The position numbers and the translations under genes are program-made. Below the pieces are notes generated by a model, which searched no databases, was not told the DNA's origin, and saw only the letters and a program-made list of their open reading frames with translations. Source: CAVTWJ01 sp963849485 (lineage in GTDB: Bacteria > Oederibacteriota > Muellerivitia > Muellerivitales > Muellerivitaceae). Taken from it: a stretch of DNA of 64,000 bases. Within the stretch, counting starts at the first letter, position 1; each line of letters starts with the position of its first letter. Shown here piece after piece: positions 16,600 to 25,445 of the stretch. Where the stretch lies: assembly GCA_963849485.1 (NCBI GenBank), contig CAWKIF010000065.1, positions 1-64,000 on the forward strand, given 5' to 3'.

Positions 16600-17424
16600 T
16601 TAAGTGGTGACCCGCCGGACCTGTTCCTTGTCCACTAAAGGCCAGCCCCAATAGCACTCGCCCAGGATGGATTGGATTACCTTGGCCCCCTCAATCAAAC
16701 GGGGCCCCGGGTAATTCATGAGGGCCGAATCCACGGTGAAAATCTTACGTTTCCTAACCGCGAAGAGATCCTCCCAGCCGATGCGTTTGAGGGCTTCGGC
16801 GGGATCAAATTCCAGGCCCTGTCCATAGATCGAAAAAACGATAATTTCCGGGTCAAACCGCAGCACTTCCTGGATTCTAACTTCCCGGCTGATCTCCCGG
16901 GGCAGGATGGGGAAATAATGGGCCCCCACGGCGGCCATCAAGTCGGGCCACCAGCCACCCGCGACGGAGGGGGGCTTGTTCCATTCCTCGCAGTACAACT
17001 TGGGCCGATAGGCGTTCAGGGGGATTTTTTCCATCAAGGCCGAGAGCCCCCCGGAGAAATCCCTGCCCAATTCCCGGCCCCGGTCCTGTTCCCCGACCGC
17101 TTTGCCAATCTGGTAAAAAATATCCTCCACATCCCGAAGGGACCGGGGGTCCAGGTGAAGAACGGGAATACCGCGTTCTTTAAAACGTTTGTGAAGGTCC
17201 TGCTGGGCGATCGAGAGGGTAATGACCAAATCGGCTTTCTGGCTGACGGCCCTGCCCACGGCCATGGAGAACCAATATTCGGGTTTTTGCCGGTCCGATT
17301 GAAGGGGGAATTCCTCGTAGTATTCCTTCAAGTTCGTGACCCGGTCGGAGAGGCCCATGTAATTCAGGATATCCGTGATGGGTTGGGCCAGGGAGAGGAT
17401 ATGTTTGGGCTTGCCGGTATTCAT
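16600..17424 (-). CDS. BtuF-like substrate-binding-fold protein without signal peptide
   Basis: A 274-residue protein with the helical-backbone binding-protein fold of BtuF/FhuD-type cobalamin or siderophore-binding proteins. It shows the early HILSLAQPITDILNYMGL, ADLVITLS and GIPVLHLDPRSL segments and a C-terminal half with FDPEIIVFSIYG. It lacks an N-terminal signal peptide, unlike transport-linked members, and no permease or ATPase gene is nearby. It may act in the cytoplasm or depend on distant partners. Its ligand is not known. Confidence 0.75.
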   Translation of the reverse strand: MNTGKPKHILSLAQPITDILNYMGLSDRVTNLKEYYEEFPLQSDRQKPEYWFSMAVGRAVSQKADLVITLSIAQQDLHKRFKERGIPVLHLDPRSLRDVEDIFYQIGKAVGEQDRGRELGRDFSGGLSALMEKIPLNAYRPKLYCEEWNKPPSVAGGWWPDLMAAVGAHYFPILPREISREVRIQEVLRFDPEIIVFSIYGQGLEFDPAEALKRIGWEDLFAVRKRKIFTVDSALMNYPGPRLIEGAKVIQSILGECYWGWPLVDKEQVRRVTT

Positions 17425-17507
17425 AATGCGAGTGTAGGGGATAAAGGCTGTTTTTTTCTAGTTAATTTGAAGTTTTGCCGGTGGAACCAACGAGAAGAAA
17501 TATAGGC

Positions 17508-17536
17508 TTGAGGCGTGGGTTTGGCCCACGCCTCAA
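17508..17536 (-). terminator. Hairpin terminator of the sialate O-acetylesterase gene
   Basis: Perfect 12-bp stem (TTGAGGCGTGGG with its complement) and a 5-base loop, lying 11 bases beyond the stop of the esterase gene on the minus strand. The downstream T-richness is modest, so Rho-independent activity is likely but not certain. Confidence 0.7.
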
Positions 17537-17546
17537 CCGGAGGTCT

Positions 17547-20500
17547 TTACCTGAACAAAAGAACTTTCATGATGGTTTTGGTTTCCTTGGATTGGCGCTT
17601 TTCAATCAGCACGAAGTAATAAAGCCCGTTGGAAAGATTCAACCCTGATTTTTTCCAGTCGAGGGAATATTGGTTTTGTCCAGGGGATGTGGAGAGAGAA
17701 TCATCCTCATAGATTTTCCGGAAGGATAGGGTATAGACCTTCAAAATCACTCGGTCGGCTGGTTGGGTAAGATTGTGGAAAAAGATCACCGGTGATGTCC
17801 CGTTATTGGGATTGGGATAGGGAACATCAGCGTTGGGTACGGGCGTTAAAGTGGGGGTAGGGGAGACCGTTGGGGTGAATGTTCCCGTGGCCGCGGGGGT
17901 AGGCGTGGGAGTCGGCGTGGAAGTAGGGGCGGGGGTGGGTGTTCCGGAAAGGACATCCACCGAATCCACGTAGATATTCCCCGACCAATTCGCCGAAGGG
18001 ATGATTTGAATTCCCATCTGGTAAACACTGGAGATGTTCGCCACACCTGTCGTGTTGAAAATAATGGTGTTCCAGGTGCCGGGAACCAGCGTGATCTGGG
18101 GGCCGGCGGCCCAAGAATAGGATGAAGTGACCTTCATGAAGAAATCGGCCTGACTGCCGGCTGGAAAATTCGCGGGGACATAAACATGTGCGATCAATGT
18201 CCCGCCACTGAATATCGTGGTTCCGCTCGAAAAGGGAATTCCCACCTCGGCGTCACTGTTTCCAGTGTAATTGATGGCGACCTGAAGGGAATGACTCCCT
18301 AGGTAGAACATGGAGGATGTGTTTTGGTCGGAGATCGCCCCGTTGTAAAGATAGGTCCAGTCTTGGATCGATCCGTCCTCGAAGTTGTAAACAGCGTTAT
18401 CCGTCCCGGCGGGCGTGGGGCTGAGGGTGGGGGTGGAGGTGACTGTGGGGCTGAAGGTCATGGTGGGAGTCGAAGTCACGGTGGGCGTAGGGGTGACGGT
18501 AAAAGTGGAGGTGTACCAGGTTCCAGAGGGGGTCGGGGTGAAGGTGAGGGTGATGGTGGGCGTAGAAGTGACGGTGGGAGTAGAGGTCACGGTGGGAACC
18601 GGGCCGTAGAGGGCCACTTGATCGAGGAGAAAGTAGAAGCTTCCAATCGTCGGGGCAACCACGTCAAACTTCACCCCTGTCATGTCTGATCCTGTGGCGG
18701 GAAGTCCGGTTTGGATACCCCAACCCGCCTGAGTCATGGAAGAAAATGGAATTTGGACGAGGTGCCACTGGCCGTCCGCGGTGACCGTGACTCCCATCCC
18801 CAGGTAGTCGCCGCTCGTGACGGCCGCGCTCGTGATCTGGGCCCGGTAAACGTGCCCGGAAACGTCGCCGTAGATATAGACCTCGATGCCGGTATAACCC
18901 GCCGCCAGGGCGTTATAGGAGGCCTGCCCCGCTTTGAGATAGGTCAGGTAATTGCAATAACCGTTTGTGGCCAGATTTCCGTAAATACTCACGCAGGTGC
19001 TGGTATTGGCCGCTCCCGGGTTGGCGTAGGCCACTAGAAGGGATGTGGCATTGGCAGCGGGTCCCGCGTAAGCGCCCCAGGGCTGGCCCCAGAGGTTATT
19101 TCGGGTAGCCGCGTTCCCTAGGTTGTTCTCGTCGAAATCATCGATCATGCTGACTGCGAGGTTCGGGGTGGGCGTGGGGGAGAGGGTATTGGTTGAGGTC
19201 GGGGTGGAAGTGGCGGTGGAGGTATACCAGGTCCCGGTGGGAGTAAAGGTGGGGGTGCGATCGTCATGGCCCGTGCCCTGGAGATAGATGGTATAGGGAG
19301 TTTTATGGGGCGTGTTGTTGGGGATCTGGATAATGGCCTGGGCCAGCCCGTTCGTGACGGGTTGGAAAGCCACTTGGAAGGTGGTAGTTCCGCCGACGGC
19401 AAGGGAGGAAGCGGATGGCTGGGAAATCACCACGAATTCCGAGGCGTTGGGGCCGGTTAGGCGCACCAGGCTGGTCCCCCCGTTGGCCTGGCCCGTCAGG
19501 CTTAAATTCGCCAAAGCGTCTGAAGCGTTAGCGATGGTGAAGGTTTCGGTGACCGGCATGCTAAAGCCAACGGTGCCGAAATCAGTGCCGTTGGAAGTGG
19601 AGGGGGTCAGATTGAGATCCTGGATCGTGACCGAACCCGGTCCAAGCACTGTCATGTCTGAATAATTCACGGTTTGGAATGGGGAAGCCAGATATCCATT
19701 TACGTCGGTGAGGTTGGCCACGGGTCCATTGGGGTCCACCGGGTCCCAACCCCAGGCGTAACGTACCATCCCGGGATTTGGGACCGACGGGCTGCTTACG
19801 ACCACTGTGCTTCCCACGGTTGTGGCGGAAGCAAAAACCCAGCTTGAGGAGTCGGGGTCCGAGCCCCCGGGCGCAATTTGGAATCCCGTCACTGGGTTTC
19901 CATTACTTGTGGTAAAACCGGAAGCGCCGTTGCCGTTGGGGAAGCTAAACTGAATTACGATCGATGAACCAACGGTGGTGTAGGACTGATAAAGGGGTCC
20001 GGTAAAGGATAGAGGAAGGGAGTTGTTGTAAATTTTGTCCATGGCCCAAGGGGCCAATCGGGCCGCGAATTCTTCTTTATTCTTCGGGTGGTAGGAATTA
20101 GTCGTGTTGCAATCGAGGGGATCGCCGTTCAAGTCGAAATTCACGCTCATGCCCGTAAAAGGCATCTTAAGGGCGTTGAACTGCCCCCAACGCACGTCGG
20201 CGATCCCGACGCTGGCGATGGAATAATTGGGTCCCGTGCCGTTAGCGCCCGGCCAATAGGTGCAGATGGTAGTCGGACTGGTTTCGGTGACTTCCATATT
20301 TCCGATGTTCTGTAATTGGACGATGAAAAAGGGAAGCTGGCTGTTCCATTTCATCCTCCAATCCTTGATCACTTCGGGCAGCAAATAGGCGTATTCCTCG
20401 GCCGGAAGGATTCCAGGCGATCCCTCATTCGACTCTCCCTGGTCCCAAAACACGCCGTTAAGGGTGAACGTGGTAAGGGGCGCGATCATTGCGTTATAAA

Positions 20501-21260
20501 CCCCCGTGGGCCAAGGCGTCACTGTACTGGAAGTAAACCCCGACTCAAAGGAAACAGCGGCCGGGTAAAGAATGGGATCGGCCAATAGGGCTTGCTGGCT
20601 TAGGAAGGACTCGGCCGGCATTCCCCCATACGCCGATTGGATCAGGCCAATGGGCACGTTCTCCTGTTGGTATAAATCTCGGCCGATATAAAAGGCTAAA
20701 CCCGAAAAATTCCCCACATTCGAAGAATTGGCCGTAGTGCAGGTAAACCAGCTGTTGAGGGGGATATCCGTCAAGGGGTATTGCTGGATCGAATCCGAGA
20801 TATGAAGCATGCGGATGTTTGGATAATTGGCATTGGCCGCGTCGGTCGACCCGTTCGGGGTGCATTCGGACAGGTAAACATCATCCATATTGGATTGACC
20901 CGAACACAGGTAAACATCGCCTACGACCACATTCGTGTAAGTGATCGTATTACTGGGTCCCTGGACGGCAAGGGATTGCCCGGTCGCGTTGGCGATCATG
21001 GAGGACAAGGTTACCGACCAGGAACCTGTACTGGTCCCTACTCCCGTAACGCTTTGCGATCCGAAAGTGACTGTTAGTGGTTCTCCAGCCCCGGCGGTTC
21101 CGTAAATATTTACCGAGACTCCTCTTTGTAGAATCATGTTGCTGCTGAAGATGTTGGCGAAAGCTACCGTGGCCTTTGCTTGAGGGATGACGAATAAACC
21201 GAAAAGAACAAACAAAGCAGCTGATCGAGCCAAGAATTTATTTCCGCTGAAGAGATTCAT
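17547..21260 (-). CDS. Giant secreted sialate O-acetylesterase with PT-rich linkers and C-terminal FlgD-like domain
   Basis: About 1237 residues, exported by the signal peptide after the ATG at 21260, which has GGAAG upstream. An N-terminal SASA/SGNH esterase carries CSGQSNM with catalytic Ser123 and a late NSYHPKN histidine motif; this family removes acetyl groups from sialic acid or other glycans. Next come an ASPM/SPD-2-type choice-of-anchor domain (TVGFSMPVTETFTI), a first Thr/Pro linker, a CIA30/CBM11-like sandwich beginning DDFDENNLG, a second linker, another sandwich, a third linker and a C-terminal FlgD/T9SS-like domain (YPNPNNG to GLYYFVL). The C-terminal domain probably serves sorting or surface attachment. 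A TTG at 21305 is a less likely start. Confidence 0.88.
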   Translation of the reverse strand: MNLFSGNKFLARSAALFVLFGLFVIPQAKATVAFANIFSSNMILQRGVSVNIYGTAGAGEPLTVTFGSQSVTGVGTSTGSWSVTLSSMIANATGQSLAVQGPSNTITYTNVVVGDVYLCSGQSNMDDVYLSECTPNGSTDAANANYPNIRMLHISDSIQQYPLTDIPLNSWFTCTTANSSNVGNFSGLAFYIGRDLYQQENVPIGLIQSAYGGMPAESFLSQQALLADPILYPAAVSFESGFTSSTVTPWPTGVYNAMIAPLTTFTLNGVFWDQGESNEGSPGILPAEEYAYLLPEVIKDWRMKWNSQLPFFIVQLQNIGNMEVTETSPTTICTYWPGANGTGPNYSIASVGIADVRWGQFNALKMPFTGMSVNFDLNGDPLDCNTTNSYHPKNKEEFAARLAPWAMDKIYNNSLPLSFTGPLYQSYTTVGSSIVIQFSFPNGNGASGFTTSNGNPVTGFQIAPGGSDPDSSSWVFASATTVGSTVVVSSPSVPNPGMVRYAWGWDPVDPNGPVANLTDVNGYLASPFQTVNYSDMTVLGPGSVTIQDLNLTPSTSNGTDFGTVGFSMPVTETFTIANASDALANLSLTGQANGGTSLVRLTGPNASEFVVISQPSASSLAVGGTTTFQVAFQPVTNGLAQAIIQIPNNTPHKTPYTIYLQGTGHDDRTPTFTPTGTWYTSTATSTPTSTNTLSPTPTPNLAVSMIDDFDENNLGNAATRNNLWGQPWGAYAGPAANATSLLVAYANPGAANTSTCVSIYGNLATNGYCNYLTYLKAGQASYNALAAGYTGIEVYIYGDVSGHVYRAQITSAAVTSGDYLGMGVTVTADGQWHLVQIPFSSMTQAGWGIQTGLPATGSDMTGVKFDVVAPTIGSFYFLLDQVALYGPVPTVTSTPTVTSTPTITLTFTPTPSGTWYTSTFTVTPTPTVTSTPTMTFSPTVTSTPTLSPTPAGTDNAVYNFEDGSIQDWTYLYNGAISDQNTSSMFYLGSHSLQVAINYTGNSDAEVGIPFSSGTTIFSGGTLIAHVYVPANFPAGSQADFFMKVTSSYSWAAGPQITLVPGTWNTIIFNTTGVANISSVYQMGIQIIPSANWSGNIYVDSVDVLSGTPTPAPTSTPTPTPTPAATGTFTPTVSPTPTLTPVPNADVPYPNPNNGTSPVIFFHNLTQPADRVILKVYTLSFRKIYEDDSLSTSPGQNQYSLDWKKSGLNLSNGLYYFVLIEKRQSKETKTIMKVLLFR

Positions 21261-21304
21261 GAAACCGCTTCCATTTCCCCCCAAAAGGGAGGGTGAAAAG
21301 ATCA

Positions 21305-21340
21305 AGGCGCCATTATATCAGGAAATAACTAAAACGTTTT
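21305..21340 (-). promoter_or_regulatory. Extended -10 promoter of the esterase gene
   Basis: On the minus strand TGATATAAT (plus-strand 21312-21320) is a perfect extended -10 element. The matching -35 area about 17 bases upstream is weak and AT-rich. Transcription would begin near 21305, giving a leader of about 45 bases before the ATG at 21260. Confidence 0.5.
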
Positions 21341-21404
21341 ATCGTTTTATCGATGGGTGAACCTAGTTTAAGTAACAAACAAAGTATTTCTTTTTTCCGA
21401 GGGC

Positions 21405-22109
21405 CTACTTAAATAAAAAAACCGTTAAGTCTGAGGGATGATAATGATCCAAAAGGAGCATCCGGGAGGGTCCCAGGCGCCGGCTGAAAGCAACTAATTC
21501 CTTGGGATTGACACTAAAACGGTCGGGCTCCCTTACCGATTCGGAGTTCAAAACGTTGAAAGCCACCCCTCGTCGGCATTCCCGCAAAGTTTCCCTTAAT
21601 AGGGCGCGCATATATTGCCAATTTCCCCTGACCTTCACATTGAACACTCCGGATAGAAAAATGTAATCAAAATTCCGGGGGGGATAGGGCTGGGACAAAA
21701 GCACTCGGGCCTCAAATCTGGCTTCGGGATGGTGACTCTTGGCTTCCGCGATCACTGGGGGAAATAGGTCCACGCCCCAGTAGTCCAATTTGATCCCCCT
21801 TTCTTTCAAAAAAGTGTAAAACCCCCCCAGGCCGCATCCAAGGTCCAAAATTTTCATTCCTTGGAGGGGTTCAATCGAAGCCATGGTTTCGAAACGGACC
21901 CTTTGGCTTTCGGCCGTTTGCCAGCCGACCCTCTTTTCGGGCGCGAAATGACGGGCCCGTTGGGTGGAATAGTAGCGTTGAAGGTTGCACAAATCGCGGG
22001 GGGAGAATCCAGGAAAATCCTTTAGTTGAAACAGGCCCCCGGACCCCCACCGTTCCAGGATGTTTTCAAGCGGTTTGCGGAGGGAAGGGCGCAGGGGAGA
22101 GCGTTTCAA
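21405..22109 (-). CDS. Class I SAM-dependent methyltransferase
   Basis: A 234-residue Rossmann methyltransferase with motif I at LDLGCGLGGFYTFL, an acidic end of strand 2 (DYWGVDLFPP) and a motif IV-like strand FDYIFLSGVFNV. The substrate is unknown. Its start overlaps the stop of the alpha/beta hydrolase gene by four bases (ATGA), so the two are translationally coupled. Confidence 0.85.
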   Translation of the reverse strand: MKRSPLRPSLRKPLENILERWGSGGLFQLKDFPGFSPRDLCNLQRYYSTQRARHFAPEKRVGWQTAESQRVRFETMASIEPLQGMKILDLGCGLGGFYTFLKERGIKLDYWGVDLFPPVIAEAKSHHPEARFEARVLLSQPYPPRNFDYIFLSGVFNVKVRGNWQYMRALLRETLRECRRGVAFNVLNSESVREPDRFSVNPKELVAFSRRLGPSRMLLLDHYHPSDLTVFLFK

Positions 22110-22939
22110 ATGAGGATTCCCTCAAAAAAACGCACGGTTTTTTGGGCCGCCTCCACCAGCACCCCCGTGGGGTGAGTGAAGGGATGGGCGCAGTTGAACT
22201 TATGGTCGGCCCCGGCCAGGATGGCCAGTTGGGCTTCCGGCTTCACGGCGGCCAGGCTTTCCGATTCCTCGGGCGGGACGCTGGTATCTTCCGACCCGTG
22301 CAGTAGCAGGACCGGAGCGCTCAAGTGGTGCAAAAAAGTGGGGATGTCGCCTTCCCTTCCCCAAAACTCAACATCGTCGAGAAAGGTGGTTGAGTAAGCC
22401 AGGGTCTGACCGGTGCGGTTGCTGACCACGGGAGAAAAGCCTTCCTTCCGCCAGGTTTGTTTGGTCTCGTAAAAATAACGGTTGACCCGGGCGATCGGGG
22501 CCCAACAGGCCACCCCCGCTGTCTCGGGAATTCGCGATCCCGCCAAAAGGCAGACCCCCGCACCCCGCGAGTGGCCCCAGAGGAAAATCCGGGATTGGGC
22601 GCCTAGATCAGGATAAAGGGACCCGTGGACCGCCGAACTAGCGACAGCCCGTAAGTCTTCCACCTGACAGGAGATGGTATCGGCCTTGAAGGACTCAGGT
22701 TCGGTGAAGGGACCGTCCTTGGCCGCCCCCATACCCGAACCCGAAAAGTTAAACCGCAGCACCGGAAAGCCGGCCTGATTGAGGTATTCGGCCACCCAGG
22801 GAAAGAAGGACCAATCCATGAAACCCAGGTAACCGTGGGTCATCACCACCAAGGGGTATTTGGAAAGGGGCGGGAGACTTAGGGTTCCCCAAAGGGAGCG
22901 GCCCTGGGGCCCTTCCACGCGCAAGTCGACAGCCTTCAT
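22106..22939 (-). CDS. Alpha/beta hydrolase (S33/DLH-like)
   Basis: A 277-residue cytoplasmic alpha/beta-hydrolase. The oxyanion strand reads VVMTHGYLGF, the nucleophile elbow GHSRGAG, the acid lies in LHGSEDTSVPP and the histidine in AGADHKF, so the catalytic triad is complete. It resembles serine-aminopeptidase or acyl-esterase-like proteins; the substrate cannot be predicted. It is the first gene of a two-gene operon with the methyltransferase. Confidence 0.85.
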   Translation of the reverse strand: MKAVDLRVEGPQGRSLWGTLSLPPLSKYPLVVMTHGYLGFMDWSFFPWVAEYLNQAGFPVLRFNFSGSGMGAAKDGPFTEPESFKADTISCQVEDLRAVASSAVHGSLYPDLGAQSRIFLWGHSRGAGVCLLAGSRIPETAGVACWAPIARVNRYFYETKQTWRKEGFSPVVSNRTGQTLAYSTTFLDDVEFWGREGDIPTFLHHLSAPVLLLHGSEDTSVPPEESESLAAVKPEAQLAILAGADHKFNCAHPFTHPTGVLVEAAQKTVRFFEGILI

Positions 22940-23008
22940 GAAGTCCTCCCCGGGTGAATGGCGCCATATTAAAGGGAGGCCAGGTCCAATGGAAGGGAGG
23001 CCGGCCGG

Positions 23009-23341
23009 TCACCCTTCTTTTTTCAGCAAGTCCCGGATTTCGGTTAACAGCTGTTCCTGCCGTGCCAGGGCGCTGACGTGACCCGGAGAGGCCTTGCGCA
23101 TCCGGTGCACGAAATGGAAAAGAAGATAAAGGACCAAAGTGAGAAAAGCGAAATCCATGAAAGCCTGAAAGAGATGCGGCCCATTGTACGAAAAAACCTG
23201 GGAGCCCTGCCCGCTTAAGAGGGGCATGACCAAATCCGCCACGAAGGCACTGCAAAGTTTGACCAATCCCCCGGCCAAGGCGATGCCGATGACCAGGTCC
23301 AGCAGGTTTCCTTTTAAGGCGAAGCTCTTGAATTCCCGCAT
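23009..23341 (-). CDS. Short MscL-type channel paralogue
   Basis: A 110-residue protein of the large-conductance mechanosensitive channel family. The start motif MREFKSFALKGNLLDLVIGIALAGG matches MscL (N-terminal amphipathic helix and TM1), followed by ADLVMPLL. The periplasmic loop is short, and TM2 (FMDFAFLTLVLYLLFHFV) and the C-terminal helix LLTEIRDLL follow. Compared with the neighbouring canonical gene, the TM1 Gly/Ala pattern and loop diverge, so gating may differ. An ATG at 23353 is the alternative start. Confidence 0.85.
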   Translation of the reverse strand: MREFKSFALKGNLLDLVIGIALAGGLVKLCSAFVADLVMPLLSGQGSQVFSYNGPHLFQAFMDFAFLTLVLYLLFHFVHRMRKASPGHVSALARQEQLLTEIRDLLKKEG

Positions 23342-23443
23342 GGGCCTCCTCATCCCCTTGAATGAACGAGGCTTGTTTTACAACTGAAGATAAGACAACC
23401 CCTATGACCCATGTCAGCCATTGATTGAATAAAAGTTAAATAA

Positions 23444-23475
23444 AAAAATCGGGATTGTTTCCAACCCCGATTTTT
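23444..23475 (-). terminator. Terminator of mscL
   Basis: A 10-bp stem AAAAATCGGG with its complement around a 12-base loop, 46 bases beyond the mscL stop on the minus strand. It has an A/T tract on both sides and could work in both directions. Confidence 0.75.
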
Positions 23476-23520
23476 ACAGCATAAAAAATGCTTTTAGTCC
23501 CCGAAGAGGGGAATATCCCA

Positions 23521-23931
23521 TTACTTTTTCAAAAGGTCCCTTATTTCAGTCAAAAGCTCTTCCTGCTTGGTAGGGGCCGGGGGGGCGTCCGGGGCCGCGG
23601 CCTCCTTCTTTTTGAGGCTGTTGATGGCCTTGACCATCAGGAAAACCGCGAAGGCCACGATCGTGAAATCCACCAGGGACTGGATGAAATTGCCGATGTT
23701 GATAGTCACCTCTTGCGCCAACTTCCCCGTCAAGTCAATGGGGGGCTTCAGGTGAATCTTGATATCGGTGAAATTGATGCCCCCGATCAAATAGCCGAGG
23801 GGAGGCATGAGGACATCGGCGACAATGGAGGAAACCACCTTGCCAAAGGCGCCGCCGATGATGATACCGACCGCCAAGTCCACCATGTTGCCCTTGACCG
23901 CGAATTCCTTGAATTCCTTTAAAATGCTCAT
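23521..23931 (-). CDS. mscL: Large-conductance mechanosensitive channel
   Basis: A 136-residue canonical MscL: the N-terminal helix KEFKEFAVKGNMVDLAVG, TM1 with GIIIGGAFGKVVSSIVADVLMP, a periplasmic loop, TM2 (VDFTIVAFAVFLMVKAIN) and a C-terminal helical bundle ending LLTEIRDLL. It forms a homopentameric tension-gated emergency valve for osmotic downshock in the inner membrane. A shorter paralogue follows in the same orientation. Confidence 0.95.
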   Translation of the reverse strand: MSILKEFKEFAVKGNMVDLAVGIIIGGAFGKVVSSIVADVLMPPLGYLIGGINFTDIKIHLKPPIDLTGKLAQEVTINIGNFIQSLVDFTIVAFAVFLMVKAINSLKKKEAAAPDAPPAPTKQEELLTEIRDLLKK

Positions 23932-23956
23932 GGTACGATCCTTTCTTAAAATGGTT

Positions 23957-24856
23957 TTACAGCAAGCTATAAGCGACGCTTAAACCGGCCGTTTCCTTGA
24001 TTTGCCAGCCGTCATAAACCCGGTTATCCCAGCGGTAGTCATTTTCCAAAGTCAGGCTGACTATCTTGCTCACCCCCACCGACAAAAGGTTGTCCCATTC
24101 CACCACCGTTTGGTCCAGGCTGTTGCCGTTCCAAAACATGTCGAGCTTGGAAGCTAAATTGGAGGTGGTCGAGAGTTTCCAGTTCAGTTCCGAAACCCAG
24201 CTCAAACCCACTTCGGTCAGGACGTTGACCGGCTGGCCGGTACTGGGATCGATCGTGTAGGTGGATTCAAATTGGCTTGCCACTGTTTCCTTAACGCCCA
24301 ACCCTGCGCGGGTGTTAAAGACCGGCCCCGGGGTGTATTTCAAACCGGCGCTTTCAGTGAAGTAACCTGGGTCCATAAAACCCGAAATCTGTATGGCCGG
24401 GTTCGCCGTGTAGTTATAACCCGCGTCGAACTGGTTTTGGGCCGAGAAGGAAACGTAGGGGTTGACCTGTGGCCAGGTCTTCAAGGCGAGGACGCTTTCC
24501 AGATCGATGGTGTCGGTCGTCACGCGGGTTCCCTGTCCGTCCATATAGGTGAGGCCGTACCCCAACTTGAGGGTGTTGAGCCAGTTGAGCGAGGGATTGT
24601 TCTCTTCCAGTTTGCCGTTGAAGCCCGCCTGCCAGGAAATGAAATTGGCCCCCCCCTGCTGCCAATTGTTGAAGGAACCCTGGTTGAGGGTCAGGCTGGT
24701 CACGACCTGCTTGTTCCAGGTATCCGCGACGGAGACCGGCGCGGAAACAGCCGCCGAGACCGCGGTCGGGGCAGCGCTAGTCGTAGGATTTTCATCCGCC
24801 CAAACTAGGGGTCCACATTGTAATGATGCGATAAGGGCCAAATAGAAAAGCTTCAT
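23957..24856 (-). CDS. DUF3078-family outer-membrane beta-barrel protein
   Basis: A 299-residue exported protein: signal peptide to about residue 20, an Ala/Pro/Ser spacer, then alternating beta-strands ending in an aromatic-poor but hydrophobic YSLL. The motif LTLNQGSFNNWQQGGANFISW is the hallmark of DUF3078. Members are thought to be outer-membrane barrels of unknown substrate. It has its own AAGGAG site and stands 25 bases beyond the start of mscL. Confidence 0.85.
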   Translation of the reverse strand: MKLFYLALIASLQCGPLVWADENPTTSAAPTAVSAAVSAPVSVADTWNKQVVTSLTLNQGSFNNWQQGGANFISWQAGFNGKLEENNPSLNWLNTLKLGYGLTYMDGQGTRVTTDTIDLESVLALKTWPQVNPYVSFSAQNQFDAGYNYTANPAIQISGFMDPGYFTESAGLKYTPGPVFNTRAGLGVKETVASQFESTYTIDPSTGQPVNVLTEVGLSWVSELNWKLSTTSNLASKLDMFWNGNSLDQTVVEWDNLLSVGVSKIVSLTLENDYRWDNRVYDGWQIKETAGLSVAYSLL

Positions 24857-24977
24857 TTTTTCTCCTTAAAAAAATATTCCCTGACAAAGGGGAGTGCATT
24901 GTAAAACTTTTTTTATAAAAGGGAACTTTTTTTTAAGACGATAAGGAGGGACTATGGGGTTTTATTGTTTCCAATAA

Positions 24978-25008
24978 AAAAGGGCGGCTTTTTTTAAGCC
25001 GCCCTTTT
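24978..25008 (-). terminator. Terminator of the small secreted protein gene
   Basis: Perfect 13-bp stem (AAAAGGGCGGCTT) with a 5-base loop, 30 bases beyond the stop at 25038 on the minus strand. It is followed on that strand by a T-rich stretch, a classic Rho-independent form. Confidence 0.85.
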
Positions 25009-25037
25009 CTACTTTTACGCTATGACTCGAAAATGAA

Positions 25038-25322
25038 TTAATGACCCTGCTGGGCCTCGTTCGCCTTCATCGCGTTCGCTTCGTTCCTGAATTGCTTGGC
25101 CAAGCCCAACTGCTTGATGGCCTCGTCGCAAGCCGCCAAGGCATCCGCCTTGTGACCGCCGAAATCATGGGGCGCCTTGTTCAAATCACCCTTCGCGGCT
25201 TCCAGGGCATGAATGGCCTTATCGAGGTTCGGATACTTCTCCTTGGCAAGGGCGGGTGAAGCCACGGCCAAAAAAGTCAAAAGACCCATCATCATCCCGA
25301 CAGCGAAAAATTTCTTTGCCAT
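25038..25322 (-). CDS. Small secreted helical protein
   Basis: 94 residues: a signal peptide (MAKKFFAVGMMMGLL to SPALA) and a mature helical domain with His, Ala and Asp residues (HALEAAKGDLNKAPHDFGGHKADALAACDEAIKQL). It resembles small periplasmic helical-hairpin proteins of unknown function found in Deltaproteobacteria and Acidobacteria. GGAGA eight bases before the ATG at 25322 decides the start against a longer frame. It is monocistronic with its own terminator. Confidence 0.8.
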   Translation of the reverse strand: MAKKFFAVGMMMGLLTFLAVASPALAKEKYPNLDKAIHALEAAKGDLNKAPHDFGGHKADALAACDEAIKQLGLAKQFRNEANAMKANEAQQGH

Positions 25323-25445
25323 TAAAAATCTCCTTGATTGTTTTGGAAACCCCAATGGTCATAAAGGGATTTCGTTTTCTAACTGCATATATTGGACGGT
25401 ATGGCGGAAATGAAAGTTTCCGGAACATTAATTTTGGGAAAACCA

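Noticed and set aside
18415..18609. Val/Gly-rich plus-strand frame opposite the esterase linker
   Set aside because: Shadow of Thr/Pro-rich coding on the other strand.
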